Positions 37,072 through 48,820 of a stretch of DNA of 64,000 nt are shown here, one piece after another. The notes beneath the pieces were generated by a model. It saw nothing but the letters and a program-made list of their open reading frames with translations. It was not told where the DNA came from and ran no database searches. Source of the DNA: Sphagnum compactum (taxonomy: Eukaryota > Bryophyta > Sphagnopsida > Sphagnales); contig OZ234497.1 in assembly GCA_965153455.1 (NCBI GenBank), positions 13,254,302 to 13,318,301 on the forward strand, read 5' to 3'. Both the position numbers and the translations under genes were made by a program. Within the stretch, counting starts at the first letter, position 1. Every line of letters begins with the position of its first letter.

Positions 37072-37275
37072 TTATTTATTTATTTATTTGAGTAAGTAAA
37101 AAGGTAAGTACATGTGGGTAGGTAAGTAAGACTTATAGGTAGGTAAGAATTACCTACTTACTTAAGTTATATATTTATTTACCTATTTACATAGGTAAGT
37201 ATTTAAAACTTATGTATTTACTTACTCACTTAAATAAACCGATAGGTAGGTAGGAAGGTAGGTGAACTAAAAAGT
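37072..37275. repeat. tetranucleotide-rich tract (TTTA/GGTA)
   Basis: Runs of TTTA, AAGT and GGTA and their complements alternate over 200 bases, including ataggtaggtaagaattacctacttac, which can fold on itself. The same GGTA unit occurs at 30133-30157 and around 40735-40800. Confidence 0.8.
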
Positions 37276-37759
37276 AGCCATGTAAATATTGTTATTTTAT
37301 TTTATTTTTGTTTTTAGGTTAAACTTTTTTGACCTCATCCCAAATGGCACATGTTTTCTAATGTGAAAACATAAGAAAATGCACCTTTTTTATATAATTT
37401 ATAAGATGAGATTATAGGACAAAAAATATGGGTTAAATATTTTAGTTGCACTTTAGTTGCAAATTTAGTTGCAATTAAAATGAATATCTCATATGCTCTT
37501 TTTTAAAAAAAAATTAAATTATATAATCAAATAGGTAAATATGAAACAAATTACAATCCCACCTATAATGTTATTTTTCTTTGATTATTTAATTCTTAAA
37601 ATAGCATTCACTTTTAATTCATATTTTTTATTAACTACTCAATCAATTCATAGTAATAATTCATCAAAAATCATAATTATTTTTGAATTAATTATTTAAT
37701 ATATAACTCATCAATTCATTAAGAAGATTTAATGCAATTAATTAATTAATTAATATTTA

Positions 37760-38914
37760 AGATCATCTCCCTTTGCCATGGTGTTTGGACACCCAAAATG
37801 AAAAACATGTTTTGCCCAATGAGACCACCATCCATTTATACCCTAATTTTTTAATAGTAAAACATTAAATTAGTGGTTTTTTTAACCACATACGTATATT
37901 TTTTGCATTGTTCTTATGTAACTCATATGTTTCTTGAGCCAATTTCTCAAACAACACCCTAACATCTTGCTCAATGAAGAACATGTCCCTAACATGATAT
38001 TCTTAACATGTTGCTTATGTTTTGCCATGATTAAACACTATGTGGAAGCCCAAGATTTAGTTGTTCCATCACAAAGTCCTTATTCTCTTGTGATAAATGG
38101 GCAACAAACGTAGATCTATCACTCATTTTTAAGTCCCCATGCACATGTAGACCATCTTGATTAATATGATTTCGTTGAATGAAACATAATTCTAATACAT
38201 GCTTGACCAAATATAATGTTTTAATGGTGAATTCAATTCTAGATGCTTTCTTTATAAAAACCACCCCATTTTTCTTGGAATCTCCTGTACCCTTGTGTCT
38301 AGCCCTTGATGGGATTACATTTTCATTGATGTACAATTATTTTGAAACTACATTGTGGTTTATGTAATGTCCTTGACAACATTTGTGAGATCATTTGGGA
38401 CCATATTGACATTGGTACCTACAAATATCCATGTGAACCAATTTAGTGCTACCTATGGGTATAAATTGCATTACAAAAGAAAAAAATGGTAATAGAATTA
38501 ATTTATAAGATGATGAACATCATATCTATACATGTATAATACACATGCAAATTTAGGGGCAAGAATGTCATAGAAGTTAAAATTTGAACCTTGAAAACTC
38601 ACAAGCACCATCTACTCACAATTGATGTTGCAAATCATTGTCAAAGTGGGTGAAATGTTTTTTGCAAAGAAATTGACATTGTCCACCATCTTGACCTTCT
38701 TCATCAACTATGAAATGAGGCACCCAAATTATTGGGATGAATGTGCCTTGTTGCATCCTAGTGTGTCAAATGACAACTTTGAGTATAAGAGATTGTCATG
38801 ATCAAAAGGCCCATCCGGTGGGGTTTGAGCTAAATGTTCCAATGTTTGTAGTTTAGCTTGACGGTTATGTTCATACGAATACAACAATTTCCCCTTCATG
38901 CTTGCAAAAACCAT
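37760..38914 (-). pseudogene. SWIM-transposase fragment, 5' part
   Basis: On the minus strand a start at 38914 gives a segment with SYEHNRQAKLQTLEHLAQTP and PDGPFDHD. It matches the beginning of the second copy (59717-59820, also a ..YEHDHQ.. and QTP..GPFDH reading). A second open block (38336-38031) contains SRARHKGTGDSKK, EFTIKTLYLVKHV and FIQRNHINQDGLHVHGD, and corresponds residue by residue to 60301-60549. The block ends near 37760 with atctccctttgccatggtg, the complement of 60877-60895. Several stops and shifts show it is dead. It is the same family as the copy at 59.7 kb. Confidence 0.8.
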
Positions 38915-41900
38915 TGTAAAATATATTAGTTTTTAAATTGCACCTTACATTCAAATTTGTGATAATCAACATAAAATTATTCTTACATGCTAAAAACAAA
39001 ATAATTTTCACTTACATAGAATTAGGTCACAATGACATGTGAAAAGGAAGTTCATGTAACTTAATTTGCAAAAGATTGAAAAAATACAACCCCACATTTT
39101 AGTTTGCAAAATAATCATCATTGAAAGTTCAACAAATATTTGTAATACATCAAAATCTGCATTGACCTAAAAAATTTATGGTTTTGATTCACAATTAAAT
39201 TAGTGTTAAACTAAATTAAGGTATCAAAAATAAAATAATTTACCTTTCTTAAATGCATTCATACCATCAAGATGAATGTCAATAAGTAGTGACCACGATG
39301 AAGATTGTGTTATGTAACACTCATTTAAATGTTTCTTTTTGTGTATGTTTTACATAACATTGAATTAAAATGTCAAAACTTAGGCTGTAGGCTAGGTTTG
39401 GATGTTAACTGTCAAAAATGCTAACATCATGTTAACAACAAGGATGCCACATCAATGGCAATGCTACCTAACACTACATATGTGAATGTACCTAAATTTT
39501 GAAAAAAATTATCGTCAACTTACCAGTGACTTAACATTAAGTGTGAATGACATTTTTAAGTATCATAGGAAAGTAAGTGGGGGAATGTTAGTGGTTATTA
39601 TGTAGGTAGGTAACTAATGAGGCATTTGATCGCTCTAAAGTAGGTAATTGTGGATGGTTAGTAGGCAGCTGAACATGATGGTTAACTATGGGACATAAAT
39701 ACAATGTGTTTTTTCTCCACATACCATCCATCTTGCATCATGTGCTGGTGGGTGTTGATGCTATATGGTTCATTACACCTTGGAATGCATTGAGCCTAAT
39801 AGGTTAAAACATCATCCCATTGGGTGGCACAATAATCCCTCTTTATAGTCACGTCCATTTTAGTCACATTCTTTTTTGTGTCACATTTTTGGTAACCATC
39901 AATTTTAATAAGAAACACCATTCTTCAAAATCATTGTCACACTCGTTAGTAGCACAACATATTTGCAAAGTTTTTTGTAAATGTGATTATAATGGGGGAA
40001 GTCTAAGGCAAATATAAGGGTTTTGCAAATTGCAGTTCCCTTTAGCAATGTTAGTGTTGCTTTGTGCTCAAGTTGTGCAAACTAACAACAATGAATCCAA
40101 TTGAAAAGAAAAGAAAAATTAACAACTTTTTAATGCAAACAAGCAAAAGATATCTGAACTTGCCAAGAAAGCAAAAAACCTTAATTAAAAAAATCTAGGT
40201 GACAAGATACACAAGCTAATAATTAAAAAGCTCAAACTCAATGTAAATTGTCTCATTAAAACAAGCAAAATCACAACCTTTTTCAAGTCTAATAATGCAT
40301 AATAGAGCTTAGAATAAGCCATGTAAAAAATTTAAACAATCGCCACCTTCATTCTAGCATACAATGGCTGTTTTGTAAGATTTGTTTTGCTTATAGTCAC
40401 AATCTTGTAAGGGTTTATATGGAATGTGACTATACACGTTTAAATCACAATTCATTAATATTACAAAAAGAAAAAGTAATCATCAAGGGTGTGATTATAA
40501 AGGGGGTTTATTGTATTAGATTCTACCACGACTTGTTCTAGAGTGTAACTGTCCTCCTTGTGCCCTTGATTCCATCAATATGGTGTTCCCAAATTCACAA
40601 GTGGAACAGTAAGATAAAGTCTCAAAACTACCCCAATAAAACATCAAATTGGTTTTGTTTTAGTGAATGTACCCCCTTTTTACTTTGCATAAAGGTCGGT
40701 ATGTAATTTATGTTTATTATTTATGACCTACCTATGCTAAAGTAAACTACCTACCTTTAGTTTAGCATAGATAGGTCATAAACTAAAGCAATTAGGTAGG
40801 AAATGACAGAATTGAACCAATGGGTATCATGGGAAAAAAAGAATTAAAAAAATAGTTCTGTACACCGGGCAATGCCCTTGGAGGGCATGTTCAAGGACCC
40901 ACCCAACTTTGCCTCAAGGCAGGTGCTTATTTTCAGGAATGTCGTGCTCCTTGGCCTTTACCCTACCCCAAAAAAGCAAGTTCTCAAGCAGGTGTGCAAA
41001 GTGTATGGTAAAGCCCTAGGCTGCAAGCTTTATCAGAATAAGAGGCTCACATGAGTTGAAGCCGAGTGCAAGCCCAAAGCCCACCACCAAGGTCTTTACA
41101 GATTGTAGAGCATTGGGTGGATTAAAATTTTGTTTTCCCTATGATACTTGACAAAATATCTGTCAAGTTTCAGAGGCAAAAAATCATTAAATTAAATTGA
41201 GCATTTCAAAAACTGAAACACCCAAAAGAACTGTGAACTACATTTTATTTTGAAATGCTCACCATTTTGCCAAGGAAAAAATTCCATGCAATAAGGCATG
41301 CAAAGACATTTTCCACTAAAAAAATGTAAGTCTGTCAGAAACAAACAACCTTCGTTGACAAGAGGTTGATTTGCCCTTGACATGTGCATGTGACGGATAT
41401 TCTCCAATCAAAAGCCTCAGTTTACCATGTTTGACGTATGAAGTATGAAAGTAGCTATGCTTGACATTTGAATTCATTAGTTGACAGGGTTTTGTCACAT
41501 TAGTTGAGTGTTGTCACTTGTGAATAAACTTGTAGTCAACTCATTTTGCTCTTGGGATGGTGCAACGTGATAATAGCCCAATTAACTCAACTTCCACACC
41601 TTACTTATGGACCCACCTCCGATTCGCAATGCTGACTCCTTACTTGCTACTCAGTAGTTTTGAATTACATACTCTATCATCACCCTTTGGCATTAGAGAT
41701 TTGGTGTTACACAATTCAATCAGCACATACGTCATTTCTTTGTCTTTTTTTTCCAAATTCTTCTGTGTAGTCTTAGTGTTTTCTGGTGATGAAGTGTGAC
41801 ACATTTGCAGTTTGCACCGAAATAAAAACCTAACTGGTTCATTCGTGGGGAGGGTTTTAGGTGATGTGGTGTCATCGCATTTGTTCAGAGCTGACGGGTT

Positions 41901-44840
41901 ACAACTACAAGCTCAAATTGGGCCGTTGGTGTATGCATGGGTTATGGGTGTGTGAAATCCAGCCCATCCACTCCATCGTTCTGTCTGGGGGCGTCTTATG
42001 GCTCACTGGTTATGTCCCTTAACATAGCTTGAGCAGGCCAGTTTAGCCGATTAATCAGGTCAATGGTGTTGTAATAGCAGTCTACCAAAATTGAACCAAT
42101 GTGAAAATTATGATTTTTTCTCATATTAATAATAATAATAATAAAAATGCCAACTATATTTTAAGATATCTTGGCACGCTGCCCTAGCATAGTTATGAAT
42201 ATTGTAAATTAGGAAAAGTCACAATTTGCATTTGTTTTGCAAGGTTCAAGGTGTTTGGATGGGGGTGATAGTTTATCTAAAATACTTAAATGCACCATTC
42301 ATGATTGGTGTACATTGCATGAACCATCATCCCACTAATTTGGCAATGCAAACATTGAGGATGTATACCAAAGCCTCTATGCTTATTTTTCTCACAATCT
42401 TAAGAAAATTCTAGAATTTTATAAATTAATCCACATTGTGAAAATAGGGGTTTAACACATTCTTTGGAACATTCGAACTCATTGGATTTCTATGTTGTTG
42501 TCAACAAAGACAAAGAGAGTGTTGAATGTGTATTTAGAAACCCAATCCCAACTCCAAAATATGAACATCACCATAATCCCCACAGATTGAAACCCAAGAA
42601 GTTGAACAAAGACAAAGAATGAACACCCAAACCACCCACAACAAATTCATCTTCAAATTCCCAAAGTTGTTTTGGTCCATAATCCATTCCCTTTAGAGCT
42701 CCCACATTAGTGAGTATTCCTTCCTTTTAGAGCAGACCCCACAATATCCCATCAATATGCCATTACTCCCTATCTCACTCCCAATTGTCGTGAATAGCTC
42801 ACCAAACCTTTAAAAAATTTCATCATTTTCTTCAATTGGTCCCTACACTAAACATCTTATTCTGCTTGTTTCTGGAAGAAAACTAAGGCGTAGTGGAGAT
42901 ACAAAGTTCTTTACCTGACCAAATTTTACAATGTTAAGGCATTCTTCCCTCACAAGAACTACTGACAGACCTGTTATTCTAAAACAACACAACACCCAAG
43001 CAAGTTAAGAGACCTCACATACATGTTCTAAAACACTACTCAAGTTCTAGTTTCAAGATTTAACTTCATCGTCACAAGCTCCTTCCTTATATTCCTCTCC
43101 GAACTTCCCTTCCAAACCACACATCCAAGAAGCTGTGTAAGAAACCAGTTGATCAATGTCAAGCGCTGTCCAAACTGTGAAGAATGCAAGTTAGAATCCA
43201 TAATTTGCAAACAATAAACAAGATAAAAAACAAAAACAAAATAGGAATGTAACCATTGCAGCTTGCTCCGCACTTCATGATTCCAAATCGTCTTATATGT
43301 CTTGGCACTTTCTACGAGTCCAAATCCGCACAATAATTCATCCATTAGGTTATTTCTTCATCCATCCACCAAGCGCGCATTGTTCACCTTGCAAAAAATC
43401 TGGACACAGGTTTTGGTCACATCTAGTTCAAGAAATGGGGATCAACACAAACATGGATCCTAGCTATACTTGATGTGGATATTTTGGATTTGCACAATTT
43501 TTAAAAAATAATTCATGATGATGTCTAATGCACAATGGGCTATGGACTAGCCCATGGATTTGAATCCATTATCCCAACTTTGAAAAAAGTTGTTTAATGA
43601 ACAATGAATTTTTTGGTGGTGAATTTTTCCATTTGGCAAAAACTACTTTGAAAAAACACAAATTCCTTGTTTAAAAAAAAAAAAAAGTAATAAATGGAAT
43701 TCTTATTTTTAGAATTGCCAAAAATCACCATAATTGCCTACAATATGGAAGTGAGCTCAATAGTTTTTATTTTCATAATTTAATTATTTAAAGAATTGAT
43801 TAAATATAATTATTGATGATCACCACTTGAGCAACATTATGAATTTGAAAAATAATAATAATAGATAGTATTGCCAATCTACATGATGAGGTCGAGTTGA
43901 CTAGATCTATGCAAATAAGCTATCAAGTCTCTTTGATGAATAATTTATAATAAACTGCCCCCCAAAAGGCAATGATGTGGCATGGAGACCCACAACACAC
44001 TTCTTCACAGCACTTTACAAAATCTAATCCTTCAAGAATTGACAAAGATTTGACTTGCATTTATTTATTGAGGACAACAAGTTTGCGAACCCATAGCCCC
44101 AAACAAGGCCCCATTTCACATGTGACATCATCCAACACCTAAGATAATATAGGGTTTCTGGATTGATGACCTACCTTGATGAAAAATTTAAGTAACTTAT
44201 CAATATTTTAGGGTTTCCAGCTTGATAACCTACTGGATGAAAATTCCAAAGATCCATGAGGGTTATCAAAATTTAAGAATTCAAGACGTGACCCATAAGG
44301 GTTTTGTGGGTTCTTAATATGCTTTCTACCGGGCAGGTAGGTTCTTTACCCATTTCTAAAAACATTCATAACCGTCCATGTAGGTTATTAATAAATAATT
44401 GGGTTGATAACTAAGTTTTTTTCTCAACACTCAACCAATTCTAGAAAAAAGTAGTATTGGGCAGTTCTTTACTTTTAATGAAGAACCTTCAGTTCCATTT
44501 CTAAAAAACAAATTGGAATTTTCTTAGTTCCCCTTCTGCACATAAGTGGAACAAAGAATTTGGTGATGGGCCTGGTTCTTCAAAAAAATTCCAGTTCGTG
44601 TTCTAAAAAATCCATAACAAGTAGTAGCAGGGGGCGTCTTGATGGCATGTCACTTCCTGATTGGACACCCACACAAGAGTTATATGACATAACCTGATGA
44701 GCTCATGGATGTGAATCCCATAACCTGTTGAGCTCATGGATGGAGCCTCATTTTCTCCGTGCCTCATAGAAGATGAAAAAGGGAATTGTCATCTTGATGC
44801 CCCCTACTATGGGTTATGTCCCCTAACATGGCTCGAGTAG
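38915..44840. other. AT-rich gene-free sequence
   Basis: No coding exon is recognisable in about 6 kb. Minor items: AAAGCCC/AATAAGA motifs at 41009-41045 like those at 3984 and 48600; GGTA-type inverted phrases at 40735-40800; and a phrase at 42010-42050 (ggttatgtcccttaacatag) that recurs at 44813 (ggttatgtcccctaacatgg), showing a diverged dispersed repeat. Confidence 0.35.
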
Positions 44841-44843
44841 GCC

Positions 44844-44895
44844 GGTTACAGGAAAAAGTCTGGTCACTCTCACAGCTTGACTTTTTCCTGTGACC
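44844..44895. repeat. 17-bp inverted repeat
   Basis: ggttacaggaaaaagtc (44844-44860) and gactttttcctgtgacc (44879-44895) pair with one mismatch around an 18-base loop. It follows the dispersed phrase ggttatgtcccctaacatgg. It may be the end of a small foldback element. Its function is unknown. Confidence 0.75.
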
Positions 44896-44940
44896 AGCCT
44901 GCTCTCAACCTGCTCTCATCAGTTATGTAGTCCATTCAGG

Positions 44941-45074
44941 CATTACAACAAAAGGTGTCCCTGTATGTCAAGTGAATTCACTAGTTGTAATGAATGGGGA
45001 CCAATGAATAAGCAATGAATTTACTGGTCTAGTGAACAGGGACTAATGAAGTGCACCCACATTTTGTAATAGTG
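44941..45074. mobile_element. CACTA-type miniature transposon, copy 1
   Basis: The left end cattacaacaaaaggtg and right end, read inverted, cactattacaaaatgtg are the imperfect CACTACAA-like termini of the CACTA (En/Spm) superfamily. The 134-bp interior shares gtgaattcac, ccaatgaat and gaacagg phrases with the second copy at 46285. It has no coding capacity, so it would depend on a transposase elsewhere. Confidence 0.55.
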
Positions 45075-46284
45075 AGGGTTGAATCTAGTTCTAACTAACC
45101 AGCATCAGGATTGGTGGTTAATTGTTAGTTAATCACCACCCATTACTAATTATCCGCTGCTTTCAGTCCTTAATATGTTCACAAATTTATAACAAATGTA
45201 TCCTCTTCCCAGTTTCAGTTTCAATCATGAATTTGTTCACAAATCTGGGTTTTTTTGGTGTCCTATTCTTGGAAATAAATTTGTATTCTGGTTGTGATTC
45301 CTATACTAACCAGAACCGAAATGGTGGTTCTTGTCTGCAGGAGACTAGAGAATATGAAAAAAAGAAAAAGTAGCCTACTCAAATAATTAAGAAACCAAAA
45401 CTGGTTTGAAAAGGGAGACAAATGAAGAAGTGCCTGTTTCAACTTTGTTGACATTTTTGAAGTTTAGGACATACATTTGCAAATGGATCTTGCGGTTGTT
45501 ACTACACCAAAGGTTCCCTTATATAGAGAAACATGTTCTCCATATGATTGGCTCTAGACAGATGGTCCCTTCGACCTTGTCTCTTCCCAATACTGTTGTT
45601 GATTGGTGTTTTATTGAGGGATTTTTGTTTGTAGGCAAAGTGGTGATCATCCATCAAGGGAAGATGTAGGAAAAGTGAGGGATCATCATCCCTAGGAAGA
45701 TTTAGGCAAATCTGAGTATGAACGGAGAAATAGATTTTCAAAAAAAAATCTTTAATCATCTTTCTATAGTTTTGGTTTTGACCTTACACAATGAATTTAA
45801 ACCAAATATAAGAATTTGGGAATTTTTTAATTTAATTTTTCTTTTCACTTCTTATGACTAAGAAACTTTTTTTAAAAGACACTACTTTTAATTTTTCGAA
45901 TTTTTAATTTTTCTTTTCAGCAAAAATTGGCCAGAGAGTAAAAAAAGAGAAAAGGCTGCTATTAATTCCAAATTTGGATTCAGCAACTCCCAAACAGGTG
46001 GGGGGCAACAACCACGGAAGTTACTAGACGTGGGCAGCACGTTCAAGCAACTCGCCTCTCCACCCAACCCAATACTCTTGTCTCCCCAGAATGAAGGGGA
46101 GGGCCTAATTGGATGGCTACAAGACTGGCGTGGTTAGCAAGCCACCTCCATCCAAAGTATGGCTCTATCAAAAGACTGGTATGTAAGGCTAGGATGCCTG
46201 AGCCTCACATAATTTTTCAATTTTTTACCTTGTCTGTGTAGGGCTATACGATTGTTGTCATAGCATATCATAGGTTTCAGTCTT
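45075..46284. other. gene-free sequence between two CACTA-type elements
   Basis: Two open frames of 85-87 codons overlap on opposite strands at 45406-45759, but neither has a recognisable motif. The remainder is AT-rich with nothing identifiable. Confidence 0.3.
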
Positions 46285-46437
46285 CACTACAATAGAATGT
46301 GTCTTTATATGCCATATGATTTCACTGGATTTTGAGTGAATTCATTGATCTCATTGAACAGGACCTAATGGAAGGCAGCAAATTCACTCGTCCAATGAAT
46401 ATGGATTAATAACTTGCACTCATATTTTGTAGTAGTG
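46285..46437. mobile_element. CACTA-type miniature transposon, copy 2
   Basis: It starts with cactacaatagaatgtgtc and ends with tattttgtagtagtg, whose inverse begins CACTACTACAAAATA. These are better CACTA termini than in copy 1. The interior aligns with copy 1 in order (TGAATTCA, CATTGAACAGG, CCAATGAAT). At 153 bp it is non-autonomous. Confidence 0.62.
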
Positions 46438-48780
46438 TTTGTATCTGGTCACAAAGAAAAACATTTATGACCAATGAGAATTTTCAAATTGGTGCCTTCA
46501 ATTTAGTGTTGTTTTTTTATTCATTTTTTTTATATTGTGGTTTTTGTGATTTTTTTAAAAAAATCAAAATTCTGTAGAATTTGAACTACAGAAAACCCAA
46601 AATTTTCTCAATTTTTTTGGTCAGAAAATGGCTAAATTGCACCAGAGCAAAAAACATTGCTTCAATTTGCTTGTAACAGTTGCCTTAGTGAGTTACACGC
46701 CTGCATGCAACCAACATGCGATTTGCTTTACCGAGCATTTGGAGCTTTTACACATCATGCCCTGAAATTATACGTGAACATTTTACTCAAGGTTCTCCTC
46801 AAGTGAGAGAGAGAGGGTCCTGGCACATTATTTGTATTGTTTGCTTATGCGTAAGGTCAAGCCTGAGGGCAAGGGAATGATGGGAATAAGGACCCCCCCC
46901 TGAGGCAATTATATAGTGCTGGCCAAATTCTGGTAATGTGTTTGTCTGAGGTTTTTTATTGTGCATCTGAGGCTTGATGAACCTTGTGGCATTGTCCGAA
47001 TTTCTGTGTTTTCAATTGAACTTGTTTGTGGACCTCTTCGGTTTTCACATGCCATAGATTGTGTTCCTCTGGTTCCTATGCACTTCTTGCTTTGGAACTT
47101 TCTTTTACTTTTCAAGGTTGAAATGATAGGAACTTTCCATGTAGATAAAAACTTAAAAAGACCTGAATTTTGATGAGAACTTTTCAAAACCATAAAAGCC
47201 CGCTGCTGAAATGGAACATTCCCGGCCTCAGGGGAGGCAAAATATGCTTTAGGATGTAACCTTGATATAGATATACTAGGAAATTTCTGCTTGGTTTTTA
47301 TATAAAGGAAATTTAGCTAGTTCTAGCATTAGAGGGGCATTCTCGAAGTATGTTTTATACAAAGTATGATGGGAGGCACTCATTCAGAGGCACTTTCCAA
47401 ATTCTTTGTGGCCACCCAAAGCAATACACAAATTGCGGCCAGGCCTCCGCATGTATGTGGGTCACATGGCACCGTGATCATCAATCTAGGGCATGGATTG
47501 TGCCAAGTGGCAGCCATTGATGTACAATCCTCTTTCAATTTTGTCAAATTATTTATTTTGAGAACCCACTCAAGAAATTCTTCTTCGGTTTGTTGGCTGT
47601 GCACACAAAGGGAAGATACTTTGCATCCATGTTACATTTGGGATGCAATTTTGGTTTCAACCAGTGTTGGCCAATTATCCAGAAAACACCTGGTTATCAA
47701 CTCGGGTATTGATTATCCGCCAGCTGGTTTTTGATTTTAAACAAAAATGGAAGATAACCTACCCACCTTGTACATTTCATTCCAAGAACCGGCAAGACCC
47801 TTATGGCTCGGGTATTGAAATTTCAAGTTTTAATGACTTCACTCGAATGATTGGAATTTCATCCAAGTACGTTATCAATCCTAAAACCCTAAACATGTTT
47901 AAGATAAACCCCCCCCCTTAGAACCTACTCCACCAAGGCATTATAACTCATGATTGATTCTTACGGTGTGTATTTCAGCACAAACCCTTTGGCATAATTG
48001 GCAGTTACCATAGTACATGGACAAAGTTTTTAAAAAATCTTTAGCCTTATTGTTGTTGAAATTTTTTTTACCCCTATTGTTGAAATTTTCAAAAATTTAT
48101 ATTACAGGAATTTAGAATTTAATCTTGGCCTAGCACAAATAAGCACGTCGATCCTTGGCCTAATACAAATAAGCACATTAGTTGTGAACACACTAACCAC
48201 AAGGACAATAAGAAAACTCTAAAGGTGAGTTAGAATTTAATATTTAAATTCCTTATATCTTGAAAAGTTCAAAATTAAAAACTCACATGTTGAATCTTAA
48301 ATTTTAAAATAAACTAATTATTTAACACTTGTGTGTGAAACCTGCCCATGTACTCCAGTATTACGAACAATTAACCAAGTATTTTGATAACTAGGGGTAT
48401 TATTATGATAGTGCAATTGATAAATTGAGAGTTTAAAATTTTCAAAATAATTGATATTGATACCCTGTCTGATCCTCAAGAGAATTTAGACACTGGTTTC
48501 AACTAGGAATCAATTTGTGTGTCACAACTCTAGACCTAACTTAGCTGCATTCTCTAAGCTACTTTCCTTTTGTCAAATTCATTTTGTGTAGGGTAGAACC
48601 GAAGGCCACAGGCTTTACTGGAATAAGGGCATGTGCAATTACAGTAAAGCCCATGGCTAAGGGCTTTACAGAGCATTAAGACCTTCTCCCATTTATCTAG
48701 GAAAATAATAAAGGATTGAGCATAAAGACTTTCTCCCACTCTTATACCTTGTAATCTTACTTACAATTTAGTGTCATTAA
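46438..48780. other. gene-free sequence
   Basis: The tract at 46560-46680 (aattttctcaatttttttgg, aaaatggctaaattgc) belongs to the dispersed AT-rich family. A plus frame of 122 codons at 47366-47734 has no recognisable motif. Paired AAAGCCC and GGGCTTT motifs lie at 48610-48672. A C-run is at 46891 and another at 47910. Confidence 0.35.
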
Positions 48781-48820
48781 GTGGGCCAAACAACGCCCGG
48801 GCCAGAAAGCCCAATTGACG

